64,000 bases of DNA from Viscum album (taxonomy: Eukaryota > Streptophyta > Magnoliopsida > Santalales > Viscaceae). Of this stretch, positions 1 through 11,862 are shown piece after piece. Under the pieces are notes generated by a model. That model was not told the origin of the DNA and did no database searches. It worked only from the letters and a program-made list of their open reading frames with translations. Position numbers and translations under genes: made by a program. Position 1 is the stretch's first letter. Every line of letters starts with the position of its first letter. Location of the stretch: positions 14,336,001 through 14,400,000 of the forward strand of contig OY728142.1 in NCBI GenBank assembly GCA_963277665.1. The letters are read 5' to 3'.

Positions 1-960
1 TACATGAGTTCCATAGGTATTAACCTCCAAGATTTCAAGGTGATCCATACCCCCAGGTGGATGAGGACTATATAGAGGTATTCACTCACATTTTCCACCT
101 TGTGAGGATACTGGTAGATCAGATGGAGGTCCTCATGGTGATCCTTCTTCAGTGCTCTATTGGGAAATAGTAGATCTTACTAACTCAGTCGCATGATGAG
201 ACAACTCTCTCCTAGACATACTTTGAGTGTATCTTCAGATAAGAGATATATCTAGTCATGTTTCAATCAGTAAGCATTCAGGAGCTTCTAAATCTATAGT
301 GAGGTAGTCTAAACATAGTAGAGTACTTAGTGAGGTTTACAGATCTCTCGTGTTACTCATTGGATAAGGTGTGGGACTAGTTCTTCAGGGATCAATCCTT
401 TGATTAGGTCTTTCACTGGTACATCAGTTCTTAAATGGTATATCTTTTCATTTCCACCTATGTTGGTGTTCTTGAGAGAGCCTTGTTGGTGAAGAGATTT
501 CTAGAAGATAAGACACTGGTAGTGAGAGCTAGCAGTGGGAACCCAGTAGCTAAGACCTCAGAAATAGTTATCTAATAGTAGTCACAGATATCCAAGCATG
601 TCAGACACTTTAGGAGATGATACTAGGGCACAAGGTCAGTGGTGTAGGGCTCTCAAGGTAGATTGAGTTAGCTGAGGGATAAGCGGTGTTTCTCCTACGA
701 CAATTGGGGTCATCTGGCTTGAAAATGACCAACTCATCATATAGTTAATCATGAGATTATCGAGAGACTGTTGAGGAAGAGATAGAGGCATGAAAAGGGT
801 GGTCTGCATGGTGGAGGAGGTGGTAGAGGGGATGTAAGGGTAGCCGAAGGTAGTTAGGGGTTCGACCTATTACCACCACCACCCCCAAGTGGTCCATGCC
901 AGGCTCAAGGAGCTAGTGGAAAGGGACAAGGCCAACTAAAGGCTATAGAGTCCTATGACC
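1..960 (+). pseudogene. gag: decayed gag of Tekay/Del-like gypsy element
   Basis: No long frame survives. Around 305-350 a gag-like stretch reads NIVEYLVRFTDLS, and near 680-720 a broken zinc knuckle reads CFSYDNWGHLA, in which the second cysteine is Tyr and the last is lost. Gag would form the virus-like particle and bind RNA. Identification rests mainly on position upstream of protease and reverse transcriptase. The first 300 bp are weak, and the start of the gene is outside the window. Confidence 0.5.
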
Positions 961-999
961 CTGAGGCACCAGGGATGATACGAGGTATGAGCTGTGTCT

Positions 1000-1330
1000 T
1001 TTTCTAATTTATCTACACTATTGATAGAAAAAAATGTGATATTAATTCCTTCCTTTCCACCTCTCTAGTTCGAGACTCAGAGATTCTAGTTGAGTCTTTG
1101 ACTCAAACCTTGTGGTTGGAGACTCTGAAAGGCAATGACTCTTCAATTGTGCACTTTTTCCAATAGTACGATATGATGCTTAGAGGTGAGAGTTTTTCAT
1201 GGTAACAATTTGTTTTAGTAATGAAGTATTATAACATCATATTTGGTATGGATTGGATATCAATAGTTCATGCCCAGTAATGGGATGGGTTTTTCCTTTA
1301 TAGGTGGCAAGGAGACCTTGGCCAAGTAGG
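1000..1330 (+). pseudogene. pol: decayed aspartic protease region of gypsy element
   Basis: The clearest remnant is FGMDWISIVHA at about 1,235-1,270, which corresponds to the conserved end of plant gypsy proteases just before the linker to reverse transcriptase. The catalytic DSG region expected some 80 codons upstream is not recognisable. The protease would process Gag-Pol. It lies between the broken zinc knuckle and the reverse transcriptase in the usual gypsy order. Confidence 0.5.
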
Positions 1331-1499
1331 ATGATCTCAGGAATAGAAGAGTGTAGTTTATTACTCATCAATTGGATAGCATGACTCTTGCAGTAGTGGA
1401 TTCTTTAGTCTATCGGTTCCCTGTATTGGTCATGGAGTATGATGAAGTCTTTCTTGAGGACATACTAGGTTTACCTTCCTACTAAGAGATAGAATTCTA

Positions 1500-2340
1500 C
1501 ATCAACTTGCATCTTGGGATGACAATAATATATGCACCAGCTTATTATATGGATCCCAAAGAGATTCTAGAGCTAAGGATGTAGTTGGAAGACTTACAGA
1601 AAAATGGATTTGTGAGACCCATTTTTCCCCTTAGGGATCCCTAGAATTGTTTTCTAAGAATGTTTACGAGAGATTGAGGCTATGTGTGGGTTATTGGATC
1701 TAGAACCAGGTGACTGTGAAGAATAATAATCAACTACCAAGGATCGATGGCCTCTTTGATTAGTTGATAGGGGCGTGATGATTCTCAAAGATTGACCTCA
1801 GATCAAGATATCACCATCTATGATTACGGGACAAGGACATGCCAAATACAACATTTATATGTCGTTATGGTCGCTATGAGTACTTGGTGATGTTGTTTGG
1901 TGTGACGAACGCCCAAGAATTTTTTATGGGACTCATGAACTGGATCTTCCATCCCTTCTTAAACTAGTTTGTGGTAGTCTTTATTGGTGACAACCTAGTG
2001 TATTTGGTGTCTGAGGAGGATCATGTGAGACACTTAAGGATGGTCCTAGACACACTCTGAGAGAACCATATTTATAGTAAGATCTCAAAGTGTCGTTTTT
2101 GGAATTGAGAAGTATAATTTCTATGAAATATCATCTCAGAGGATGGAGTATCAGTATATCCAGCAAAGTTTGAGGTAGTTCTTACTTGGGATACACCTAA
2201 GAGTGTTACCAAGGTGTGTAGTTTCCTTGGTTTTATGGGGTACTATGGGTGATTTTTAATTGACTTCTCCAGAGTTTCATCACACTTGACAGCCTTGAAT
2301 TAGAAGTGGCATCCATTCATGTGGACATAAAGGTGTTAAT
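1500..2340 (+). pseudogene. pol: decayed reverse transcriptase of Tekay/Del-like gypsy element
   Basis: Fragments in order are APAYYMDPKEILELR (~1,535), VTVKNNNQLPRIDGLFD (~1,710), SKIDLRS (~1,790), YGRYEYLVMLFGVTNAQ (~1,865) and FVVVFIGDNLVY (~1,970-2,005). The last is the catalytic box: the family motif FIDD has become FIGD (Gly codon at 1,986-1,988), so one catalytic aspartate is gone. Several in-frame stops are also present. The enzyme would copy element RNA into DNA. It is inactive here. Confidence 0.85.
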
Positions 2341-2880
2341 AGTTCTTTTAAGAGCTGAGATAGAGGTTGATGTGCGCTCCTATATTGAGATTTCTAGATG
2401 AGGGTGTCAATTATGTATTGTTCTACGATGCATCATGGACTGGACATGGTTTTGTGATGATGAAGAGTTAAGCATTTATTTACTATGGTTCATGATAGTT
2501 GAGACCACATGAGAAAAACTATGCATCCCATGATCTTGAGTTAATAGTGGTAGTGTTTTCTTTAAAGATGTAGTGAAATGGCATGATGGGTGGTTGGTTT
2601 ATCATTTACTCTATCCACAAGAGTATAAAGTATATCTTCTCTTAGAAGGATCTGAACTTGAGACAAATACAATGGATAGAGTTCCTCCAGGACTATGACT
2701 TCAATATTGTCTATACATCTGGAAATGGGAACATGGTGGAAGATGCTCTTATCAAGATATCTTATTCTCAGTTGTTGGTTGAGGCTTCAGAGAAGTTATC
2801 CTCGTTGCAGTTTTCTTTCATAGAAAAGGATAGTGCTTCATATCTTCAGTCGATGGTTGTTACCCTACTACTTTTATAGT
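2340..2880 (+). pseudogene. pol: decayed RNase H of gypsy element
   Basis: The segment HEKNYASHDLELIVVVFSLKM at about 2,510-2,570 and a 73-codon open frame at 2,658-2,879, starting MRQIQWIEFLQDYDF and continuing NMVEDAL, match the C-terminal half of gypsy RNase H and its link to integrase. RNase H would remove the RNA strand during reverse transcription. A frameshift lies between the two fragments. The open frame is a remnant, not an independent gene. Confidence 0.8.
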
Positions 2881-3009
2881 GTGTTAGGGATTCTCAGTGT
2901 GGAGATAGATATTGTGATATCTTTCATGCTCATATATCCACTATACATTCTCCTGATGAATATTCCAAAGGTGGGGATCACATTATCCTTTTTAGAGGAT
3001 AGATGATGG

Positions 3010-4320
3010 TACCATTTATTTTACAAGAGGAGGTGTTGAGGGAGTTTCATAAATCCACTTTGGTGGTACACCCAGTTGTGTTGAAGATGTTTCAGGACCT
3101 CCAACATTATTTTTGGTGGCTAGGTATAAATAATTGAGTTTCTAAGTTTATCTCTCGATGCCTTAATTGTCAGAAAGTGAAGGTTGACCACTAAGTTCCA
3201 ACAATTTTAACTCAACCACTCAAGGTTCCATAGTGGAAGTAGGATGGGATATACATGGACTTCATAATGGTCTTACCACATACATCTAGAGGAAATGGTT
3301 ACATATGGGTGATCATATACTGACTCACCAATTTGGCCTACTTCCTAGATATTCAAGAGTAGAGTTCAGTAGAGATGTTGGGATTCCTCTATGTGTAGGA
3401 GATAGTCTGACTCCATGGAGTTCCCTCAATGACCATCTATGAATGTAATGCTCACTTTAGATACTGATTAGGGAGAGGATTATAGGAATACTTTGGGGAT
3501 ATATTACACTTGAGCATGTAATTTCATCCCTAGATTGACGGTCAGATAGAGCAGACCATCTAAGTCTTGGAGGACATGTTGCGGGCTTGCATGTTGGACT
3601 TTGGTCATAGTTTTTAGGATCACCTACCCATGGTGGAGTTTTCATACAACAAAATATACCATTCAAATATTATTATGGCACCATTTGGGACCTTTTATAA
3701 ATGACCCTTCAGGTCACCATTTTTTTGGACTGATCCAAGTGAGTCAACACTCATGGGCTCAGAGTTGGCGTGAGCTACTATAGATAAGTTGAAGATCATC
3801 CAGGAGTGGATGAAGACTACAAAGATCTATCATAATTATTATGGATACCAATAAATAATACCTCTAAAGTTCAAGGTAGGAGTTCATGTGTTCTTGAGGG
3901 TCTCACCTTGATGTGGATTGAGGAGATTTTGTCGTGGTAGCAAGTTATCTCTGAGATTCATTAGTCCCTTCTGGGTACTATGTATATTTAGTGATGTGGA
4001 ATACCACTTAGCTCTACCACCATAGTTGGAATGGGTACATGATGTCTTCCACATGTCGTAGATATGGAGATACGTGCATAGAACATTGCACATTATCAAT
4101 TGGGGTGAGCTGGACATAGAAGATGGAGCTACCTTTGTAGAGTACCTAGTAGATATTGAGGATCGGTAGGATAGAATCATTTATGGGTGATTGATTCCCC
4201 TTGTGCATGTCTGGTGGTAGTATAGAAATTTTTAGGAGAGCAGGTGCGAGTGGGAGGATCAGATTCATTCTCAGTACCCACATCTCTTTGTGTAGCCCTT
4301 ATTTTAGATTTTTTTAGCGT
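3010..4320 (+). pseudogene. pol: decayed integrase with GPY/F and chromodomain-like tail
   Basis: The zinc-binding part shows FISRCLNCQKVK (~3,150). The core shows YMDFIMVLP (first catalytic Asp kept, ~3,255) and GQIEQTI (catalytic Glu kept, ~3,541), followed by LEDMLRACMLDFGH. The second Asp region (~3,430) is not conserved. Further on are VEFSYNK (~3,630), a module at ~3,880-4,060 including VFLRVSP and FISPFWVL, and a tail with LVDIEDR and SQYPHLF (~4,150-4,295). A chromodomain-like end of this kind is typical of Tekay/Del elements and is thought to steer integration to heterochromatin. Stops and frameshifts make it non-functional. Confidence 0.85.
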
Positions 4321-4328
4321 AAATCCAT

Positions 4329-4341
4329 AAGGTGGGGACAA
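4329..4341 (+). promoter_or_regulatory. polypurine tract
   Basis: The purine-rich AAGGTGGGGACAA lies directly before an LTR start TGTAGCATCTCTAATTTT. It would prime plus-strand DNA synthesis, and it fixes the left edge of the 3' LTR. Confidence 0.75.
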
Positions 4342-7094
4342 TGTAGCATCTCTAATTTTACATGTATTATTTTTGGATATTATATGGATTATCTTTTAGA
4401 CCATTCACTAAGATGGTGTGTGATTATGAGGATCAGTATTCCATGAATAAATATTTGAAAAATATTAAATATATTAAATAGCATGCACACAAATTTCTTT
4501 TGAAAAGGTGGAATAAATACCAAATGGAGTCCTGGATCAGAAATACAAGGTAACCATTGAGTTTAGAACATGATTTTTACCCTATAAATAACTTAACCTA
4601 AGTTTGTGTGGGTCATTTTTAGAAAATTCATCACGGGTGTAAAATGAATAAAATAAATAAATAAATTATTTTATTTGTTTTGTGGATTCGACAATGTTGA
4701 AACCTAATTTCCCCTATTTAAATAATTTCTTATGGAAAATTTGTAGTGTTATCCACATAACCCCGTAAATCACTGTAGATCCTTTAGAGAGTGTGGAACA
4801 AGATCCTATTGGTGTATGATGAATGAATCGAGGATCGACGGCCGGAATAGAATGAAATTGAAGGATCTCACCAAAAACTATGACACAACATCATTCTTTA
4901 TAAGTGATTGATCCAAATTAAGGTAGGGTTGTTGTTTTAATTGTTTCCATTTCTAATTCATGATTTCTATGATGAACATAGATCAATCAACTAACAGATT
5001 GATCAATGGATCATGAGTGTTTTGGGGATGGATTTATTACAGGGACATTTTGGGATATTTGCTTTGTATTATTGATTTATTCATTTTTATTCTCATGGAA
5101 AAAATCGATATCAACAAGAACATTGATCTAGGTTCATTCCTCTCATTTTTTCTTTTCCTTTTCTCCCCCGGTTCTTCGTTCACTACGAGCATTCCTCATT
5201 TGTCCTAGGGTTTGACGTCTCCCAATCAATCAATCGTTGCACACCCTTTTCTTGGTGTAACGATCTGATATCATATATTTGGGATCATCATGACATGATG
5301 GTGGTGTGACGATGGAAGTGATATAAAATCAGATGGTTTGGGATACTCGATTTCACATTCTTCGATGTTATTTGGTGCACAATGGATAACGACATGTAGA
5401 TCCATTTTCTGAGTGGTTTCGAGAACATTTATCCATAGATTAATGTTGGTAATGTCCATAAGAACCCCAAATACAAGTTCTTTCAAGGAAGTAGGCTCCG
5501 GTGAGGCATGGGTGATGTGGAGAAAATCTGGGAAACCCTGGGAAACAAAGCATGTAATCCAATGTTAAATGTCATGTGGGGCGCCCTCGTTGCGGCACTA
5601 GGGTTTCATCCCAAGTTAAGGATCACATAGTATTTGACCCTTTTAAAAGGGTGTGTGAACACTTCCATGTGACTTGTCATGTACTTCAAAGAGTAAAAGG
5701 ACATGGGTTAAAATACACGACCAAATGGAATGTTGTGTACTTATAAAAAGACGTGGCTTAGCATAAATAGGTCGGTACACATACATGGATTTAGTAAACA
5801 AACATGGCCAAGTGATATGGATAGGACATTGTGTGTCTCTACATGTTGTGTACTCCTTCTATACACTTTGTATATTGAGACTGCATGTCCTGTGAATCTC
5901 TTTCTCAAGGTCAAGCATGGGGATAGCTGGACACACCATGTACCCCCTGGTACATGCTATGTACCCCATTCAAGAGTGTTTGTGGCTCTTCATTTTCTTA
6001 GTTTGGACCATTATAGGTTGATTTCATTCCCTTAGTCCTTTCTCTCAAGGGTACAGTGTGGCATTACATCCAACACTGGATTCTGATCCCCTCTAGAGGT
6101 TGAGTCTCATATAGGGTTTTTGTGTCCCTCCATGAAACTAGAGTACAATCCTCTATCACCTTTATTCCCTATGTGGAGTTTATGGAATTAACATAACCTA
6201 CCTGATTAGGGCTTTGATCCTATATCTAGAAGGCCATATCAGTAGTGTTTGTGGAATCATTATCATATGATCCCCTATGTAGCGGGTTGATCTAGATTAG
6301 GTTCATAGTGTCCCCTAGTAGTTATGGGCGTGACCCCCTATTTGTGTATCAGGGTCTTCTTAGACCAGTGAGATTTATTGGTGTGGGATCATTGATCTAG
6401 ACCTCTTCATTGAGAATATATGATGATAGCATGTCTCGTGGAGTGGATTCTCCTGGAATTATAATTGCTTCATGTAGAATCTTGTGGCTAGCAGTTGGTT
6501 ATTACCGCATGGTGGTGTGGTGTCTTTCATGAGTATATCTGGGTATTTCTGTTAAAAATTTATTATTATATCTTATATTGAGAAAACTATACTTATTGAT
6601 TTTTTTTTAGTGTTTTCAGGGTTTCCTAATGAGTATTGTTATACGCACCCATGTATGGGATTTTCCTGCACATGTCATGTCTTATGAAAATGATGGCCCA
6701 TTTGACGGTGTCCTAGGAGGATAGGTAGTAGGTGGATCATATCTAGAGATTAATAGATTGAGGTTTTTTACCAGGATCTTGAATTTGACTAAGTAATCTC
6801 CCTTGGAGTGTGATGGACACTTTACAGTTTTTTTGGGTTTGTATTTCGACCATTTTTTCTATTTTCATTACTTTTATTATCGTACTCTATTGTGGGATAT
6901 TAGATGTATGCATTCATTATTTTAGTTTTTTTTACATTTCAGCATTATGTGGGCTTGGATATTTGTATGTGTAGGTACTTCAGACTAATGCCTCCCATTT
7001 ATGGGATATGCCTACTTGGCACTGGTATCCAGCCCTTGTCCTATTGGAGGTGAGCATGGGTTAGTCATAGGTTAGACCTTGGTGGGTCGGGTCA
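4342..7094 (+). repeat. 3' LTR of Tekay/Del-like gypsy element (~2.75 kb)
   Basis: The left end is set by the polypurine tract and TG. The right end is inferred at ...GGGTCA because Tat protease coding resumes just after it; the 5-bp duplication predicted there would be TGAAA. The first ~500 bp match the LTR at 61,321 at the same offsets: an AAATGGAGT...ATCAGA block lies about 180 bp in on both. Contents are AT-rich, with an AATA microsatellite near 4,650-4,680 and a TATA-like TTATAAAAAG near 5,740. The short open frames in it (for example 5,017-5,208 and 5,730-6,035) match nothing I recognise. Confidence 0.65.
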
Positions 7095-7098
7095 TGAA

Positions 7099-7420
7099 AA
7101 CCTCATCCCAGTTCAGACCCTCAAATTTTTGGGATATAGTAAGGGGGAATTATCTTTAACAAAACTAAACATTCAAGGGTATTATGGGAGTGAGAAAAGG
7201 ACTCTTAGAGAAATAAACCATAATTATTTTTTTGGGGATCTCATATCTAATATTGAGTTTATAGTTATCAATAAATACACAAAATATAGTTTCCTACTTA
7301 GGATACCTTGGCTTTATATCCATGTGGTGGTAACTTCAATATTTCATCAATACTTGAAATACCCAATCTATAAGAAGGTTAGTGTACTATAAGGTGATAG
7401 CACCCCCTTTGATTCTTGTG
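7099..7420 (+). pseudogene. pol: Tat protease domain, 5'-interrupted
   Basis: The frame opens with NLIPVQTLKFLGYSKGEL at 7,099, mid-domain, directly after the inserted LTR. It continues to FLLRIPWLYIHVVVTSIFHQ (~7,285-7,345), the conserved end of Tat proteases, where the family's LGRPW reads LRIPW. The 87-codon open frame at 7,129-7,392 is part of this domain, not a separate gene. The catalytic part lies upstream of the insertion, outside the window. Confidence 0.75.
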
Positions 7421-8339
7421 AATCTGTATACGCTTAGGCATGTTTCTACAAGAGGGAATGAAAAAACCAATGTTGGATGGTAATATGAAGGTCTCCACTC
7501 CTAATGGAATGGTAAATACCCCTAAAAATCCCTATAAAATACTCAGAAATAATTATGTGTTTACCATAAACTTGATCTAAATAGTAGATTTAATCCTAGA
7601 AAGTTCTTGTGAACCACAATCTTTACTAGCCCATATCCATGTGATATCAATCATGTCATCCAAATTATGTTTATCAAAGGTAATTTATATTAATTCTCTA
7701 TTGGGATTTGATACTTCCCATTCACCATTATCAAAATTTGAAGATTCCCCCAATATATTCTATGTAACTCAAGATGTCCATAGCTCTCTTTCCCATGGTA
7801 TCAATGTAAAGGAATAAAAACACCCCTAGAATCTCTATGTGATCACTATGGAAGTTCAAGATGTCAATGTTTCTTCTCATGGCCTCTATTATCTCTATAG
7901 GGATAGATTTTCCCTCAAATTACCCACCATGTTTCAAAATTCCCCCACAGACACAGAAATAGAAGAAAAAAAAGGAAGGCCTCAATAACACTCCTCTATA
8001 ATTTGAGGAAGGTGTATCTACTACCATTGATGAAATCAAGTAGGTGAATCTATTAATAGAATAATACTTGTGACCTATGATTATTAGTTCCACTATTCCT
8101 CTCAAAGATAATGAGATGTATATTTCATTTCTGAAGAAACATCAATATGTGTTCACTTAAAATAATACAGAGACTCTCAGGCTGAACCCTAATGTGGCTA
8201 TTCATAACCTAGGATTTTTTTATGACCATTGAGGTTATCAGAAGGAATCCATGAAAATTAACCACTCTCATGATACTAATATGGAATCATAAGTTGAAAT
8301 TTTGACCAAATCCAACTTTTATAATATGTGTGGTACCCA
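7421..8339 (+). pseudogene. pol: decayed linker and N-terminal reverse transcriptase of Tat
   Basis: This segment joins the protease remnant to the recognisable reverse transcriptase. It is AT-rich and crossed by stops, and I see no confident motif. Its length fits the linker plus the first fingers of a Tat polymerase. The short reverse-strand frame at 7,920-8,105 is spurious. Confidence 0.4.
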
Positions 8340-9390
8340 AAATGGATTTTCAATATCATCCCCATAAAAAAAATAGAAAGATTAGGGTCAACATTTATTT
8401 TAGAGACCTTAACTGACACTTCCTGAAGGATGATTTCAAATTATAGGTCATTGAAATTTTTATTGATGGAACTTCTAGATTATAAGAACTTTACTTTATG
8501 GATAGGTATTTAGGTTATAATCAGATAAATATCTCCCCTAAAGATAAGGAAGCTACTTCTTTTATATCACCACAAGGTATCTTTTCCTAGACACTTAATA
8601 ATGAATCATGCAACATATCTTTAAACCATTATTGGGATGAACCAAATAATGTTATATCAATGAACTAGTTGTTAAACCTCGATAGAGTTGTGATGACCAC
8701 ACTGATCATCAAGTAATTTTTAGAAAATTTCAGTAGCACAGTTTGAATATGTGTCTTTTAAAGTTTTATTTCAAATTAATTTTTAGTAAATTCCTTGGAT
8801 TTTTAGTATGTCTCCATGGCATCAAGTTTGATCCAGAAAAGACTTTTCAATCCTATAAATTCCACCCACTCGAAATATTAAATAACTAAGGGGGCTCCAA
8901 GGGAACCTTGCTTATATTCGTTATTTCATAGCCAATATAGTTGGAAAATATCTCCTCTTCACTAATTTAATGAATAAGGGGGTCACCTATAGATGGGGTT
9001 AGGAATGATAAGAATCGTTTGAGAAGTGAAAACAGTACCTACTACATCCACTGGTCTTGATTCCACTGATATAAGTAAATACACTTATCTTATATGCGAT
9101 CTCCATGGAATGATCTTTTGGTGCTATCCTCACATAGAAAAATGAGGTGGGGAATGAAAATAGTCTCTTTTATCTTAGTAGAATAATTCTAGATACTAAA
9201 AATTGATATTATGATATCAGAAATAACTAGATATCACACATATTTTTAGTGAAAAATATGAGGCATTACATGCAGCATCATGAAGTCCGCCTTGTCTCTC
9301 ATGTAAACCAATTCAAGTACATTCTTGTTCACCCTATGTTTACTAGGAATTAATACCAATATAAGGTTATCTTATAAAAATATGACATCT
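8340..9390 (+). pseudogene. pol: decayed Tat reverse transcriptase
   Basis: Recognisable blocks are KIRVNIYFRDLN (~8,380), FMDRYLGYNQINISPKDKEA (~8,500-8,560), a catalytic box read as YINE (8,653-8,664), FLGFLVCLHGIKFDPEK (~8,790-8,840), and a connection stretch with GNLAYIRYFIANIVGKY (~8,900-8,950) and LMNKGVTYRWG (~8,965). The family box is YVDD; here both aspartates are replaced (Asn, Glu), so polymerase activity is lost. Stops are frequent. Confidence 0.8.
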
Positions 9391-9990
9391 AATTCATGTC
9401 ATGGAAGGAATTTAAAGATCATTCCATTTTTGATTTCCTTATGGTACATCCCGCCCTGGAAAACGCACTAGTATACATCAATATTCAAAACAAAAAAGTT
9501 TTCTATACCCATAAAACTCCCCAAACATGGGAGATGTTCTTTGATGGTACCTCTAAAATTACTAATATAAATATAATGGAAATCCTAAAGCTAAACCAGT
9601 TTTGTCTATGGATTATATTTTTTCCGCAAATAAATTAGTTTTTCTCTATTCTTTCTCACTATCAAAATGCTTCACTAATAATGATGTATAATATCATGCC
9701 CTTATCACTATATTTGATCTATCCCTACATCTACACATATCTAACATGAATATAAAAGGAGAATCAAATCTAGTAATCAAACAGATCAACATATGGTATA
9801 TTATCAAAAAGGAATAATTGGTCCCCCACATTGATTATGTTGAAGGATTGAGGAAATAATTCTCTTGTTAACCAGCACTACATCATGTCCATAGATTAAA
9901 AAATGATAATGTTGATATACTATCTAATGAAACCATAGTCTTGGATGATCCTGATCAGGATGAAGTGGTTTTTCACATCATGTACTAAAT
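9390..9990 (+). pseudogene. pol: decayed Tat RNase H
   Basis: An 80-codon open frame (9,396-9,638) begins MSWKEFKDHSIFDFLMVHPA and contains WEMFFDGTS, the start of the Tat-type RNase H with its first catalytic Asp. Beyond it, shifted frames show remnants such as LVIKQIN (~9,765) and LHHVHRLKNDNVDIL (~9,870-9,920), matching the later part of the domain. Tat elements characteristically carry this extra RNase H. Confidence 0.7.
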
Positions 9991-10079
9991 AGAGATCTAA
10001 CCAGTCATCATCTGTGACATAGAGGAAATCAATCAGGTCAACACTACCCTAGATCATGATCATTCGATATCCACCCCTA

Positions 10080-11342
10080 GATAGATGGATCCCATAATAT
10101 ATTACCTCCAAAATGGGACCCTCCCATCAGATCGATCCAAAAGGGAATAAATTCAATGCCGAGTAGCAAACTTCACCCTTTGATATGGGACAAACAATCA
10201 TAAATCCCATTATAAATGAGGCTTTTATGGAGTCCTCCTTAGATGCATTACAAAAGGATAGATTTATTCCATCATGGAAGAATTTTGTAAAGGATTATTC
10301 ATCTCTCAATATTCTAGAACTAGACTCTCCCACAAAATTAGGAGGACTGGGTACTATTGGGAAACAATGATGTAAGATTCTGTATAATCCACTATGAAGT
10401 GTCATGCTTTTAATATTCATGTAAACTTTATCTATCAGCCCCTAGAGTTTCTCTATATAGCTAAGTATTCATGGTTGTTCATCATATGGAGAATGGATGT
10501 TGTGAGTCTATAACCTCCAACTATAACTAAATACTTTAAATATATCATTAATGCTACCAAATTATTTTCCAAATGATCTAAGGACATACTAATCAAGGAA
10601 GTTGGGATGAAGAATATCATAAAATTAGTAAATTCCAATATTATCACCAAATTTAGTGTCCCTCACATGACATTGACTGGCAATGGCACCAACTTTTGTT
10701 CTTTTGAGTTGAAGAAACTGTATCAAGAATATAACATCAAGTCCAACCATTAATCCTGATATAATGTAGTGTAAAATGGATAGATATAGGGATTCAATAA
10801 TACTATGTATAATATACTATAGAAAATGGCGTACAAGGATTATAAGTCTTGTCCAAATAATATCCTTTATGATTTATAGGCCTATCATACCACCACTTTC
10901 ACATCCACATAAGTGACCCCATATCCATTGGTTTATGGGAAAAAGGCATTATTTCCCATCAAGGTCTAGTTTCCCTCACTCTAAATAGATATATGTGGAT
11001 AAATATCAGATAAAGATAAATATAATAATTGGTTGTATGGGTTAGAATAACTCAATGAGAAAAGGTTGCATACAATACACAACCTTGTTGTTCATTAGAA
11101 TCAGATCATGTGGTCCTTCAATAAAAATGTTTTCCTCCGCTCAGTCCTCCAAGTAGAATTGGTATTGGTTCTTGGACCCCTTATTACCAGGGAAGAAGAC
11201 TCCTATGATAGAATCCAAGTGGTAAGGTCCTTATATCATACATAATTTTTATCCCAATAGATCTTACTCATTTTCCGTGATAGATGGAGAACATGTTACA
11301 TTCCTCACCAATGTGGGGTTTCTTGAGAAGTACTTCACATAG
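10080..11342 (+). pseudogene. pol: decayed Tat integrase
   Basis: Blocks in order are GYYWETMM (~10,350), WRMDVVS with the first catalytic Asp (~10,490), FSVPHMTLTGNGTNF (~10,655-10,700), NILYDL-AYHTT and STQVTPYPLVYGKKALFPI (~10,860-10,955), and a C-terminal VIDGEHVTFLTNVGFLEKYF ending in TAG at 11,340-11,342. The second catalytic Asp is Gly in LTGNGT. The end of pol is clear because the last motif and stop match the family's usual C terminus. The open frame 10,185-10,370 is the linker and start of this domain. Confidence 0.8.
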
Positions 11343-11394
11343 CTTCAATCATGAAATCACAGTCTTAGAATGAAGACTTTAAACTTCATAGCAT

Positions 11395-11750
11395 TTTACA
11401 TCCTTACTACATTAAGTTAAACTTCACAGAAGATGTCACTACCATATGATGTTAAACTGCCTGGAAGACGTCCTTACCACATGACATTAAACTCCATGAA
11501 ATATTTCCTTACCACATGATGTTAAAATACATGGAATAAATTCTTACCATGTGATGTTAAACTGTATAGAATTAATCCTTCTCACATGACATTAAAATGC
11601 ATCGAGGAATTCATTACCATGTGATGTTAAACTACCTAGAATAAATACTTACCGTATGACGTTAAACTGTACAGAAGATTCCCTTACCGCATAATGTTAA
11701 ACTAAATAGAATGCATCCTACTACATGATGTTAAACTACATGGAGTATGT
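11395..11750 (+). repeat. 35-bp tandem repeat, about 10 copies
   Basis: The core (G/A)TTAAACT recurs at 11,415, 11,451, 11,486, 11,521, 11,556, 11,591, 11,626, 11,661, 11,696 and 11,730, nearly always 35 bp apart. Each unit carries CTTACCACATGATGTTAAACT with changes. Three further units occur at 38,010-38,095 and two near 37,400-37,445. It begins about 50 bp after the Tat pol stop, so it belongs to the Tat spacer. Confidence 0.9.
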
Positions 11751-11862
11751 TACTTCATGAACAATTAACTACACATGATCAATATATGTGAGGAGACAAA
11801 AATAAAGTACCCATATCCTTATGTGTGAGTTAGATTCATATAATAAAGTTACCTTTACAACA

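Larger units (their letters stand above)
1..7094 (+). mobile_element. Ty3/gypsy LTR retrotransposon, Tekay/Del-like (chromovirus), 3' part, decayed
   Basis: Gag, protease, reverse transcriptase, RNase H and integrase signatures follow each other in gypsy order on the + strand, then a polypurine tract and a 3' LTR. The 5' LTR and the start of gag lie left of the window. Every domain is crossed by stops and small frameshifts, so the element cannot encode its proteins. The integrase tail has a GPY/F-like module and a chromodomain-like end, which points to the Tekay/Del group. The right edge is placed at 7,094 because the reading frame of the Tat protease resumes at 7,099; the element therefore appears to be inserted in that protease gene. 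Confidence 0.8.

Noticed and set aside
3884..4180. 98-codon open frame on the minus strand
   Set aside because: It is the shadow of the gypsy integrase C-terminal module on the + strand.
5730..6035. 101-codon open frame in the gypsy 3' LTR
   Set aside because: No recognisable motif, and its Cys/His-rich look comes from repeated TGTGTAC/CATGTAC words.
6995..7050. Primer binding site from CTTGGCACTGGTATCCAGCCC
   Set aside because: Only partial match to a methionine-tRNA site, and it lies before the point where Tat coding resumes, so it is within LTR sequence.
11395..11750. CRISPR-like array because of regular spacing
   Set aside because: The units are contiguous tandem copies with no unique spacers, in a plant retroelement.
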